In this document: positions 46,627-57,172 of the stretch, in pieces | How the letters are laid out: each line of letters starts with the position of its first letter | Numbering within the stretch: the first letter of the stretch is position 1 | Source of the DNA: Solen grandis | Taxonomy: Eukaryota; Mollusca; Bivalvia; Adapedonta; Solenidae | Length of the DNA stretch: 64,000 nucleotides | Assembly (NCBI GenBank): GCA_021229015.1 | Contig: CM037783.1 | Location: 4,060,725 to 4,124,724 of the forward strand | Direction of reading: 5' to 3' | Made by a program: the position numbers and the translations under genes | Notes under the pieces: generated by a model | What the model saw: the letters and a program-made list of their open reading frames with translations, nothing else | Database searches by the model: none | What the model was told of the DNA's origin: nothing

Positions 46627-46830
46627 TACCTCATGAATATTCATGTATACATTTATTATTTGATGAATATTAATTAACTAACTTTAAATAGTGTATGATT
46701 TCTTATAAATGGATTATTTTCAACCATGCAGACTGTGTAGAATCTGAGCTACAATACTGTAAGAGCAAACAGAGGAGATCCGGATTAGACAGCTCCTTGA
46801 GAGATCTTCAAGATCTCCCATCTCAGATAC
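46627..46830. mobile_element. TTAA MITE family B, inverted decayed copy
   Basis: TTTACCTCATGAATATTCAT at the left; CAACCATGCAGACTGTGTAG and AGCAAACAGAGGAGATCCGG further right. Right end lost. Confidence 0.6.
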
Positions 46831-47009
46831 AAGTTGAGAGAGGATAGTGCCAAATAATATTTACAGTGTCTGATGCTTCAATTTAAAGATTGGCTCATCC
46901 AGGGAAAGTTAATTAAATTAACTGTCCAACAATGCTTTGAAAACATATTAAAACCTGAGGATCATTGTTAAAATACATGTACCAGCATTTCCATTTTTTT
47001 ACTTCTGAT

Positions 47010-47165
47010 TTTGGGGAAGCAATCTTTTATGAAGAGAAAAATACACTGTATAGTGTAACTTTTATATTTTTGGGAGAAAAAAAAATTCATTGGGGAAAGT
47101 AAAATACTAGGAAAATAGCAAATTTGGGGGAAAATGCATGAATTTCAAGACTTTTTCAGAAGGAA
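47010..47165. repeat. Dispersed repeat pair, copy 1
   Basis: Rich in GGGGAAA words (TTCATTGGGGAAAGTAAAAT, TTTGGGGGAAAATGCATGAA). A second copy lies at 51236-51348, where a family 2 element interrupts it. Confidence 0.6.
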
Positions 47166-48300
47166 AGATACCTATGTGCAGCTGCAATGACAGAATGCCC
47201 CCCCCCTCCAAAATTATTATCAAACCCATGGCCTAAGATCACCTCATTGAAAGACTCATACCTATTTTGCTATGATACCTATCTGATACACTGCAGTGAC
47301 TCTGAATCACAGAGATATACCCTATATGTTACAGGTATATCAGATGAAACAAAAGCTGACACACGCTTCCTACAGTAACAAGAGCCCTTGCTCTACCAAT
47401 ATACACAATAAACATAACCCCAAACCCCCACTACCTATGTCCCTGAGCCGCATTCCATTCAGGTATAATACATACTGTTATATCTCCCAATAGGTACGGA
47501 CAAAAGGGCAAATTGATCCACATGGAATGTGATGTATGGATTATACAGGGCCTACTCTATTCACTATCAGATGCCAGCATTTCAATGATAATCTAAACCT
47601 AATCAATTTGATAATTAACACAACAATAATCTTCTATTTATATTTATAGGAACAGTGAATAAGCTTCTACATAGAAATATCAATATGTTATCCTTGCTGT
47701 TAAGAGTGTCAATTGACTTAAAAAGCTATTATTCATCAAGTAAGTTATTCTTCACATCAAATTGTTTGACAGACTTATGAATAAATGCATTTTATGAGAT
47801 GTCAACAAAATTAAGAAAATTAACAGTGTGATCCTATATGGATATGAAAATAATCAAAAATACACAGTAGATCTGTTATAATGCGTTCCATACAAGGACC
47901 CCAAATCCATATTTTGTGATGAAACTGGTAAGGTCCATTACAGTGCAGTAGCAAGAGCTGGACCCCAATTATAGTGTTATAATGGAGATGCTTGGATTTG
48001 AAAGGTACTACATAAAAGACGGGGCTGGTCAAGGTTGGGAAACCCAAACTATCAGAAAAATGACCGTTGCAACCACTATAAACCCAAATCAGCTTGCCAG
48101 TCTTGCAAACAAAGCTTAAAATCCAAATTAGCACTAACAATAGAACTTTCATTAAAAGTGATTCATTTTAACCACTGCATTCCATCTCGTCTTCCTGTAA
48201 TACGAGTGCAGAATAGAACAAGATGTGGCTGAGAAAAAGATTTGACGAGATATGACATGCAGAGCCAGATCCAGGAGTTCAGGTTAGGGGGGCACTATAT
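47166..48300. other. AT-rich sequence, no gene seen
   Basis: The 110-codon minus-strand frame at 47820-48152 has no recognisable domain. CATTATAATGGAG-type words shared with 38.7 and 50.8 kb suggest a further dispersed repeat. Confidence 0.45.
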
Positions 48301-48304
48301 ATTA

Positions 48305-49640
48305 AACAAGAGGGCAATGATGCCCTTGTCCCCACCTGAGAGAAGATGGTTGTCTGATAATTAATCACAGTTCTTTGAGTGTAAAAGTGAAATCAGGCTT
48401 TTTTTATGAGTAAATGGGCAAACTCTACAATTTACAAGTCAATATCAAGTATATCGAACCGATTGTACGACTTATGAATGCATAGACATGGCTTAAAGTT
48501 TGTAAAATGATGTTAAAAAAATGAAGTTGGTAAGTGAATCTTGCATTTTTTGTATAAAAGGGCATAATACTCTGACTAAATGAACCATCAGCCAAATTGA
48601 ACACAATCGAACATTATAGTCATTAACAAGTCATAAATTGAAGATGATGCTAAAAAAAGAAGACTAGAGTGTAACAGAGAAATATGGCTTTTTACTATTT
48701 AAAGGGACATAACTCACCTAATTGACGGATCTCAGCAAATCGAACAATCAGACCTTATGGCATAAGCATTGTCATAAGTTGAGATGATGCTCAAAGATTG
48801 AAGATGCTAGGTTATAACTAATGATTTCTGCATTTTTTGAATATAAAGGGCATAACTTCTGACTAATTGACGAATCTCAGACAATCGCTCATCGAACCTT
48901 AGTCATAAACATTGTTTAAAGTTGAGATGATTGCTTAAAGAAATCTAGAGTGAAACAACGTAAATCTGGCATTTTTTATAAAGGTACTCTACCTGATCAA
49001 TGATCTCATCAAATCAAACAATCGAGACATTATGGTCAAGCATTCCATAAAGTTGAAGAATGTCAAAAGATGAAGATGCAGAGTGTAAACAAAGTGAAGT
49101 AATGCATTTTTTTAATATTAAAAGGCATAACTCCTGACTAATTGATGAAATTCAGCATAATCGACTCCAACGACACTTATTCATAAGCATTGCATAGTTT
49201 GAAGTGATTGTCAAAAGATGAAAATGCTATACGTGTAAACAGACTGAAATATGGCATTTTGAATATTAAATGGCATAACTCCTGACCTAATGGTACGATA
49301 TCAGCATAATCAACTTGCAGTAATTCTATTTATCAAAAATGATAAATTGAAGAATAATGCTCAGGAAATGAAGATGCTAGAGTCAACAATGAAATCTGGT
49401 TTTGAATTTTAAAAGGGCATAACTCCTGACCTAAGTTTCGATAGTCAGCTAACGAACTGGTCGACGATTTATGGTTTAAACATTGTTTAAAGTTTGAATA
49501 ATTGCTCATAAAATGAAGATGCTAGAGTGCAAACGAACAAATTGTGGACGACGGACGACGGACGGACGGACGGACGGACGACGGACATTCATCGATCCTA
49601 AAAGCTCATCCTGAGCACACGTGCTCAGGTGAGCTAAAAA
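48305..49640. mobile_element. Hairpin-ended element family 1, copy C (diverged)
   Basis: 5' ACAAGAGGGCAATGATGCCC hairpin with CACCTGAG. The interior has diverged repeats around GGGCATAACTCCTGACTAAT and GATGAAGATGCTAGAGTG. Then GACGGACGGACGGACGGACG, the 3' GAGCACACGTGCTC hairpin, AGGTGAGC and TAAAAA. The internal units are unrelated to the 165-bp units of copies A and B although the ends match. Confidence 0.78.
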
Positions 49641-49807
49641 ATGTAAGCAGTGACAATGCTGCTTTACTCGAGCCATGAGAAGAGTGTAGATGGGTTGGTC
49701 TGGATCCAGGGGAACTCCCCCGCGTTTCTTTTAATTTAAAGCTGTGAAATAGTGCATTCTTGTGAGTTTTAGGGGGGATACATGTCTACATTTACGTATG
49801 GTCGGTA

Positions 49808-49849
49808 ATTCAAGAGGGGGCGCTCGCCGGGTGCGCTCCCCCTTGAATC
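49808..49849. repeat. GC-rich palindrome
   Basis: TTCAAGAGGGGGCGC and GCGCTCCCCCTTGAA flank a CTCGCCGGGT loop. It lies next to GGATCCAGGGGAACTCCCCC words, probably remnants of another repeat in which copy C sits. Confidence 0.6.
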
Positions 49850-50027
49850 CGCCAGTGATATGGGCGACTTTTGTAGAGTGGGATTACAATAAAATAATGG
49901 TTAAGCTATTTCCATCAACTTATCTTAGAAATAAGCGTTAATGAGACTCTAGAGTCTGAGAATTGAAAAGGCTTCCAATATAACAAGAAGTGTTCCTTGG
50001 ATCACATGTGTCATCTGCTGAAAGAAG

Positions 50028-50112
50028 CATGATGGAAAAAATATGACAGACAGACAGATGACAGAGAAATTATCCCTTTGTGTCACCTCTGCTTACAGCA
50101 GGTGACACAAAA
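50028..50112. repeat. GACAGACAGACAG / CTCTGCTTACAGCAGG repeat, copy 1
   Basis: ATGACAGACAGACAGATGAC followed by TGTCACCTCTGCTTACAGCA and GGTGACACAA. The same order occurs at 57085-57172. Confidence 0.7.
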
Positions 50113-50830
50113 ATGGAAGGTAAATCATGCAAGATTGAAAAAATTAATAGATGCAGTATATAGATCTAGATGTGTATATGCATTTCAAATTTACTTCATA
50201 ATATATATGTTCATTATTAAGAATATACTTCAAGCGGTACATGCTTCTGCTTATTTAGAATACCTGACATTTTGCCAGTCCAAATTACTTTTTTGATGAT
50301 CTGACAATTTAAGCGAATACATGACAGTACTGCAAATATATGACAAATATAAAAAAAAAGAAATGGTGCATTTCTCTAAAAGGAAAAAAAATGAAAGAAT
50401 GAATTACAACAAGCAGTTTCTTAAGTAATTTTTTTTTATAAAAAAAGAAATTGTGAGTGAAAATATCAAATATGATCATTACCAACGACAAAAACTTCAA
50501 AGTTTAGATTTAGTCTCCGAATGATGTGTCAGCACCACACAAAATGTCCATACAGTTAAACCAACCACAAAGGATTGCCAAAATAATATTTCCTCCCATC
50601 TATGTATCAGTATTCAAGTTATAACTTCCTACATTTCAACACACTAGAGATCCCAAAAACACATCAGGAAATGATTTCAGCTATCAACACAAACTGTAAG
50701 TGTTAGTAGGGCACATCCACATACAGTTTAAAGTGTGCCAATGGCCGCGTTTATTAAGCCAGTTTAACGAATCAGCTTTAATACTTCTGTTATCATACAC
50801 ATAACATTTTACTTTAGTGTAGATCCTTTA
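50113..50830. other. AT-rich sequence, no gene seen
   Basis: No exon or definable repeat. Confidence 0.5.
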
Positions 50831-50834
50831 TAAC

Positions 50835-50998
50835 ACACTCCATTAGAACGCAAGATCAACATACTTATTTTTTATACACTCCATTATAATGCAAGATCAA
50901 CATACTTATTTTTTATACACTCCATTAGAACGCAAGATCATAATACTTATTTTTTATACACTCCATTATAATGCAAGATCAACATGCTTATTTTAATA
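50835..50998. repeat. Minisatellite of about 47 bp, four units
   Basis: The unit CACTCCATTA(G/T)AA(C/T)GCAAG followed by ATCAACATACTTATTTTTTA is repeated four times, alternating AGAACG and TAATG variants. Confidence 0.85.
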
Positions 50999-51235
50999 AG
51001 TATTTACAAAACAGGGCCAGAAATCCAGGTGATTTTATTTTTATTTTTTGCAACAGAACTCATGTTTCTTTCTTAATCAAGTATAAACATACAATATATT
51101 GGAATACCCGTATCTCAGTCAAGGACTCCAGTCTTTAGAATCCTTAATTAAACCAGGCTGAATGCATTTTCACATGGTTATAAATATGGTCTAGTTCAAG
51201 TTACAAAACAGTATCTTAACTAGGCCAAGGCCTTT

Positions 51236-51348
51236 TTTTCAGATGTTGGGGAAGAGGGACCTTAGTATCATATTTTGGGGAAATTATAACCATTGGGGAA
51301 AGAAAAATCCTGGAGTAAGATGCAAATTTAGGGAAAACTGCATGAATT
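51236..51348. repeat. Dispersed repeat pair, copy 2, interrupted
   Basis: ATTGGGGAAAGAAAAATCCT and GGGAAAACTGCATGAATTTA match 47010-47165 up to the point where the family 2 element starts. Confidence 0.6.
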
Positions 51349-51349
51349 T

Positions 51350-52340
51350 AAAGAGCTGTCAGAGGACAGCATGCTCGACTATTCAAAATGCTTGTTGGTA
51401 AATCAAATGAAATCTATTTCAATTCTTGCCCTTCACATACCCTGTATATATTAATAGTAAAAAATGATATACCTTGATTATAAGTCTGATACCCCTTAAT
51501 ATTTTTATGAAGTTTAAAATCAATCTCATGCTTAGTTACTGAGTCATAAGCATAATAACACTGTGCAAGCAAAACTTTAACCAAGTATCCAAGTTAGGAA
51601 AGGGCCATAATTTGTATAAATTCAGTCCTAAAGTTATCCTCCTTGGTTTTGTGATGCCCCTGAATACACTCCTTAACTTTCTAGTCATGAACAATTTCTG
51701 AGATATAAGCTAGATAGTAGCTTGAATGCAAAACTTTAACCAAAATTTCTACGTTAAAAAGGGGCCATAACTTCTATTATATTCCATCAAAAGTTATCTT
51801 ACTTAAAAGTATGATACCCCTTAACGTATTTAAGATGTTTCAAATCAATCGCACACCTGGATACTGAGATATAAGCATGAGAGTATCTTGCATGCAAAAC
51901 TTTAACCAAAATTTCTAAGGTTAAAAAAGGGCCATAATTTATATTAAATTCAGTCAAGAATTATCTACTTGGTTGTCAGATGCCCCTACAAGTTCATAAA
52001 CTTTCAAGTTAATACCATAAATGGTTATTGAGATACAAGCTGGATAGTAGCTTGCATGCAAAACTTTAACCAAATTTTATATTGCATGCAAAACTTTAAC
52101 CTAAATTTCTAAGTTAAAAAGGGGCCATAATTATATTAAATTCAGTCAAGAGTTATCTACCTTGGTTGTCTGATGCCCCTGAACATACCTATAAACTTTC
52201 AAGTCAATACCATAAATGGTTATTGAGATATAAGGTTGACAGTAACTTGCATGCAAAACTTTAACCAAAAGCTGCAATGCCAACGCCGACGCAAGGGCGA
52301 CTACAATAGCTCTCATATTCTTCAAATAGTCGAGCTAAAA
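51350..52340. mobile_element. Hairpin-ended element family 2, copy 2
   Basis: AAGAGCTGTCAGAGGACAGC then GCTCGACTATTC at the 5' end. About five internal units include AAACTTTAACCAAAATTTCT. Then GCCAACGCCGACGCAAGGGC and 3' TTCAAATAGTCGAGC followed by TAAAA. Shorter than copy 1 by two units. Confidence 0.75.
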
Positions 52341-52730
52341 AAAGCCCCAAGACCCTAAATAAAGCATTATAATGGAGCTGCAATGTAATTTGTCTAAACA
52401 TGTGGCAGGGAAGTTCATTTTAAGATTCAGAAATGCCAATTTACTATACATGTCATTTCTGTTTGACAGCCATCAGTTTAAAGACTTGACTATTTGAGTT
52501 TACCTTTGCTTTGACAGTATATAGCGACGTCCAGCTAATTGGGAGTTTTTCAAAAAAAGTGCGAATTTTGACCATATTTTTTCAGAAAGTGTTACAAAGA
52601 AGTTAGTTTTTTTCTTGTAGTTTGAAATCATGTACATACCTTAAATTTGAACTAAATGGGCAACAGGGATCTCCCAGACCTATATTTTTACCAATTTTGA
52701 TGATTCTATTGCAGAAAATTAAAGTTGTAA

Positions 52731-53116
52731 TTCCTTCCTGTCACACTTTTATTTCTCTATTTTTTAGGTTAAAAAAAGTTTATTTTGATAATACTTTAAT
52801 GTAAATCATGTAAAGGTAATTAACTTAAACCATTGAAAGAAAAAGAAAAATAATTTCCAAGAAAGTAAGTTTTAGATCTTTGAAATTAACAATTAAAACA
52901 AATATTGAAAGATATTTGGCGTGAAAAGTTGCATTTTATATTTGCTTATTCAATGCTCAACATCAATTTTTTTATTATCACAATAAAGGATTAAATTTTT
53001 TTCATGATTTTAGTATCTGACATCTCCAATATTACAATGAAACTTAAAAACTTAACTTAAACTGTCAGTGACAGGAAGGAATACAGCGTTACAGGAAGGA
53101 ACCTAGCGTTACAGGA
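52731..53116. promoter_or_regulatory. Subterminal motif cluster, left side of transposon
   Basis: TTCCTTCCTGTCAC (52731-52744), GTGACAGGAAGGAA (53068-53081), ACAGGAAGGAA (53091-53101) and ACAGGATGAAA (53111-53121). Together with the right-hand cluster these may be transposase-binding repeats. This is inferred from position and repetition. Confidence 0.6.
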
Positions 53117-53636
53117 TGAAAAGACAAAAAAGTCAAAATATTTTTTTTTACTTTTTTTTAAACTTTTTTATTGCTTGAACTTTCTTACAGATGTAAAACA
53201 GTAACAAGGAACTTTGCCATTATTTACTTAACACGTTAAAATCAGCAATATCTGCTGAGTACAAAATCAGCAATATCTGCTGAGTACAAGCCATATATCC
53301 ACCAACACTGAATATACTTCTTTCTGTCAATCTGATGAAGTATCACGTCTGTTTGGGCATGCCTATAATGCTTGTTTGTATTTATTTTAACAATGGTTTA
53401 AAAAAACTGTGAGTAAATCTGGTAATAGTTTAACAAGAAAACATTTCTTAACTATAAAATTTTAATGTTTAAAAGATCTAATGATCATTTAAGTTTAACT
53501 TTGATCATTTCAAAATCTTAATAATTCATTTTTAACTATCATTACATCAATAAACAATGGTTGGTCACCATTGTATGGCATCTTCTGATGACAGTAAAAA
53601 ATCTAGTTGGTTACATGATAATAAACCATAACAGTT

Positions 53637-55622
53637 TTACTGAATATCTTCCCAATCCTTGAATACAAGATGTTGGTAACCAGATGTTGAGATACTCACT
53701 TGAGGCTGATCAAGAACTACAATTACATTTTCCATCTGGTACCAACATTCATCTTTGACCAGTAAAACTCATTTTTTGATTTTCCCACTTGATGGAGGCA
53801 CCTGACAAATACTTCACTCACACTAACATCAGTTACTTGACCAGGATTATATAGGGTTTTCCATCATACCTAACAGCTACAAATTTGTTAAGCAAAAGAG
53901 ATGTATTTTCCCTGAAGTCATGTTCAGAGTCCGTTTCCATACTGTTAATATTCAGGTCTGATTTGGAGGCACAGGAAATCAGTTTATTGGGCTCTTCTGT
54001 ACTGACAGAATCGGGTGGTGCGATTGGTAGTAAGGGCACAAAATGATTTTGTACCCAGTACTCATCAGACATGTCATTCCTTGTGCTTGTCCACATGATA
54101 TGAATGGGGTTATCAGAAGATTCAATTCTAGGGTATATCATGCGATGCAGATGCTGCCTTGAACCAAGATTTCCCAGTTCTGGATAAACAGAATACAGTG
54201 GAAGTTGCAACACACTAGATAATGCAAACACTTGCCTTATACCCATGTATGATTTTGGTGTACAAATTGACATGACCTCAGCTTCAAAAATCTTTCTTAT
54301 CTTGTTTTCAGACAAATCTATGCCTGGCACATAAAAATCTGAATACATGGCAAATCTTTTAGCCAGGTTACTTGTGTTATGGATAAGACTTGCACCTTTA
54401 ATAAGGTGTTCTTGTGACAAATACAAATCATCATATGTACATAGCTCATGTATGATGCACACTCTGGTTTCATCAGTATGATCTGCATGACCAAAGAGGA
54501 AAACACTACCACAAGAAGGTAGACAGTCACCATCAGATTTAACAGTTACTGGATATACCTCAAATTCATTCGGTAAATAGTCAAAAGCTAAGTTGTCAAT
54601 ATATTTTAAGGTTCAGTTTTTCAGTAACCATGTATCTTTGTTCAGCTTTTAGCTGAGGGAGGTTAATTTATTTTTTTTTAACATATCATATGATTTGCAG
54701 GTCTCAAGTTCTTTCAAAAGTTTTCCAAAATCTGTCTGTTCCAATGAGGAAGTTTCATTTTTAGATTTATCAAGTGAACATTGAACCATTTTTTTTGCTG
54801 GAGGCCTTGTGTTTTCCAAAACACTAACAGTTCTAACTGGATTTTGCTTTTCACAGCAATTAGAGCCATTACACATACAACTCAAATCTCTCACATTAAT
54901 AACACCTGTATTTCCTGTTTTAACTTGGTGAATGCCAAGTGTTCCTGGAACAGGCTTCAATTTACAGGATGACAGAATATCTGAAAATGTATTTATCTCA
55001 TTCTGCTTAACTTCTATCAATTTTACCTTTGTCCTTTCACTGACTTTCTCCACAAAATCTTTTGCTGACATTACATCACCACCATTCAGTACTACTCGGT
55101 TAGCTATTCTTTTCACAACTGCTCCAATACCATCAGGTATTCCGCGCCCATGACCAGATTCATGATAGTTCCATGTTCCTATCATCCCCATTGCTTCCAT
55201 TTCATGGGAGAAGAGGTAAAAATTTCCCTTTTGTTTGTACTGAGTGACTGGGCCATCACTGAATATATGAAGCCTTTGGACTTGAGGATTGTTTGTTTCA
55301 TTTCCTGCAATATTGGCTTTAAATGACCCCACACACCTGCTGGACCATTATCCAAAGAATCGGACACTGTTGTAAATGTACAACCTGGCCTCTGACCAAC
55401 ATAGTAAATACCAGTGTGTAATGACATTTGTGGTTTTGAAGCACCAAAATGCATAGATTTCATTTCATTTCCCAGTTTTCCAACATAATTTTCTGAAAAA
55501 TCTACACTTATCAAAGCCTCACTATCACTAAGGGACTCTTATTTATGTTTTTCATGATATTTTTGACATCATAGACGATGTCAATTATGTCATAGGCAAT
55601 ATCAATTTTTGATAAAGATGTA
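53637..55622 (-). pseudogene. DDE-like transposase fused to OTU/vertnin-like domain, decayed
   Basis: Read on the minus strand. An N-terminal piece (VKNIMKNIN) is followed by a first acidic block VDFSENY (Asp codon 55500-55502), then HIFSDGP (Asp codon 55255-55257), ESGHGRGIPDG (Glu codon 55159-55161), a Cys-rich CMCNGSNCCE, an OTU-type DGDC (54523-54534) and a C-terminal NHFVPLL (His codon 54043-54045). The stretch around FALSSVLQLPLYSVYPE and HIMW resembles vertebrate vertnin. It ends with RYDGKPY and a Trp-rich tail. Breaks: frame changes near 55555, between 55310 and 55332, near 53833 and near 53760, and in-frame stops at 54649-54651 and 54613-54615. Family relatives recur in molluscs, cnidarians and arthropods (from memory). 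DDE and OTU assignments rest on motif order only. Consensus indel error could explain some, but not obviously all, of the breaks. The 5' end is undefined. Confidence 0.82.
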
Positions 55623-55974
55623 ATATAGTAAACTGAAGTCATAAAAGTAAACTTACTTTACATGAGTCAAGTACAAAAAAATTATGTGTAGTCAGAATAT
55701 CTTTACTAAGATTTTTAAGGGGGTAGAGGAGACTAATGTTTACCCCTTGGTTACCCTTAGAGCCATCAAAGTTATACAGTTTAATCTGTAATGAAAAAAT
55801 ATGATAGCCTCATCCAAAGTAAGTGCCCTTTAAAGAATTGATTCAACTATAATGTAAGAAAATAGAAGAAAAAAAGGAAACGGGATTAAAAATATCTCAA
55901 AACTTTGATCTTAAGACTTAATAAACAAATCCCTAACATTAAAATAAAAAAAAAATACCTATAAATATTAATTA

Positions 55975-56402
55975 TTTCTTTCCTGTCACAAGAGGTTTCT
56001 TTCCTGTCACAATATTTAACGTGATAGGAAAGAATGTGACAGGATAGAAAATAAATGCATTATATATAAAAAAAAATAATTACTGATCCCTTTTCAAGTT
56101 CATTTGGTGGGAAATATTTAAATTGCACATTATACTGCTAAATATGAGACATGGTGTTTAAAATTTAAGAAAAATATAAAACCAAGAAACATCATAACAG
56201 GAAGGAAAATTAAGATGTACTCAGCTTTACAACCAGCTGTAATTTTCATGAAAAATTGTATCTTACAAATCCCCATGGTTTAAACCATGTGCCATTTTGT
56301 TTCTAAAAAGGGAGATTACTGAAAAACACTTAAAACATTGCTAACAAGGGACTGGTTATTATTTATGGGAATATTTTACCCTGTCGTGACAGGATGGAAA
56401 GG
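55975..56402. promoter_or_regulatory. Subterminal motif cluster, right side of transposon
   Basis: Two TTTCTTTCCTGTCACA copies (about 55976 and 55997), GTGATAGGAAAGAA (56021), GTGACAGGATAGAAA (56036), ACAGGAAGGAAA (56197) and GTGACAGGATGGAAAG (56386). Both orientations occur, mirroring the left cluster. The rest of 55623-56760 shows no further coding region. Confidence 0.6.
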
Positions 56403-57084
56403 GAATTTTGGACAAACTTTGAATTAAAAAAAAATTATGAAATACAGTATATATTTTGCATTTTATAATAAGAAAATCCTTCTCATGAACTGTTTTTACC
56501 ATAAATTTATATGTTTTTGTACTTTTTTGAGGTTTTAAAGCTAAAAAAGTAAGTAATTTTTAAATATTATGAAGTGTGACGCCCATTTTTTCACTGTACA
56601 ACCAATATTCTTAGCCTGTATTTTTCAAACTGATTGTTATTTTCTATATGAAGTAAGTTATAATTACAAAAGATATATAAGAATAACACAATACAAAAGA
56701 AAAATAAAGAAAAATAAACAAATAAAGCATAAAAATATTGATATAATTGTCGGACATGGAATTCGCACTTTTTTTGAAAAACTCCCAATTACAGGTGGAG
56801 GAAGACCCCGAATGCACGGAGGCATCCTGGTAGAACGACCGACCTACCGCAAGCCAGCTGGAAAGCTTCCTCACATGAAAATCCGAATGACCCTGCTGGG
56901 ATTCAAACCCATGCCATGAGGGGCTGAGCGAGTGCTAAAGTCAGCTGCCCCGCGTTCAGTTATTTACCCTTAAAAGTCCATATCGTTAGCATTTGTATCC
57001 CTGTTGTATCATAGCTTGGAATCAAATTCATAACATTTGCAAGCATTATGGTTAACTGAACGTAGGGCTGCTGAAGCATGACAT

Positions 57085-57172
57085 AGAAAAGTGTGACAGA
57101 CAGACAAATGGACAGATAGGTGATGGAGAAGTGATCCCTATATGTCACCTCTGCTTACAGCAAGTGACACAA
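57085..57172. repeat. GACAGACAGACA / CTCTGCTTACAGCA repeat, copy 2
   Basis: GTGACAGACAGACAAATGGA followed by ATGTCACCTCTGCTTACAGC and AAGTGACACAA. Partner of 50028-50112. Confidence 0.7.

Larger units (their letters stand above)
52541..56786 (-). mobile_element. 4,246-bp DNA transposon with 27-bp TIRs and AATT duplication
   Basis: The terminal inverted repeats 52541-52567 and 56760-56786 match at 27 of 27 positions, beginning GGGAGTTTTTC and ending GTGCGAATT. They are flanked by AATT at 52537-52540 and 56787-56790. The insertion lies in a SINE with known empty sites, so the boundaries are secure. It carries one decayed minus-strand gene (53637-55622) and clustered TCCTGTCAC motifs near both ends. 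I cannot assign a superfamily. A 4-bp duplication is seen in Sola and Ginger among others, but the OTU-like domain is not something I associate with a named family. Confidence 0.93.
52488..56935 (-). mobile_element. SINE type B split by a DNA transposon
   Basis: The left part ends ATAGCGACGTCCAGCTAATT (52540). The right part starts AATTACAGGTGGAGGAAGAC (56787) and runs through CCGCAAGCCAGCTGGAAAGC. Removing the transposon and one AATT restores the continuous CCAGCTAATTACAGGTGG seen at 12232-12249. Confidence 0.88.

Noticed and set aside
47820..48152. 110-codon minus-strand frame
   Set aside because: No domain, no splice context, and overlaps a repeat-like CATTATAATGG segment.
50835..50998. 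CRISPR-like array of 47-bp units
   Set aside because: Units abut directly with no unique spacers, and the genome is eukaryotic.
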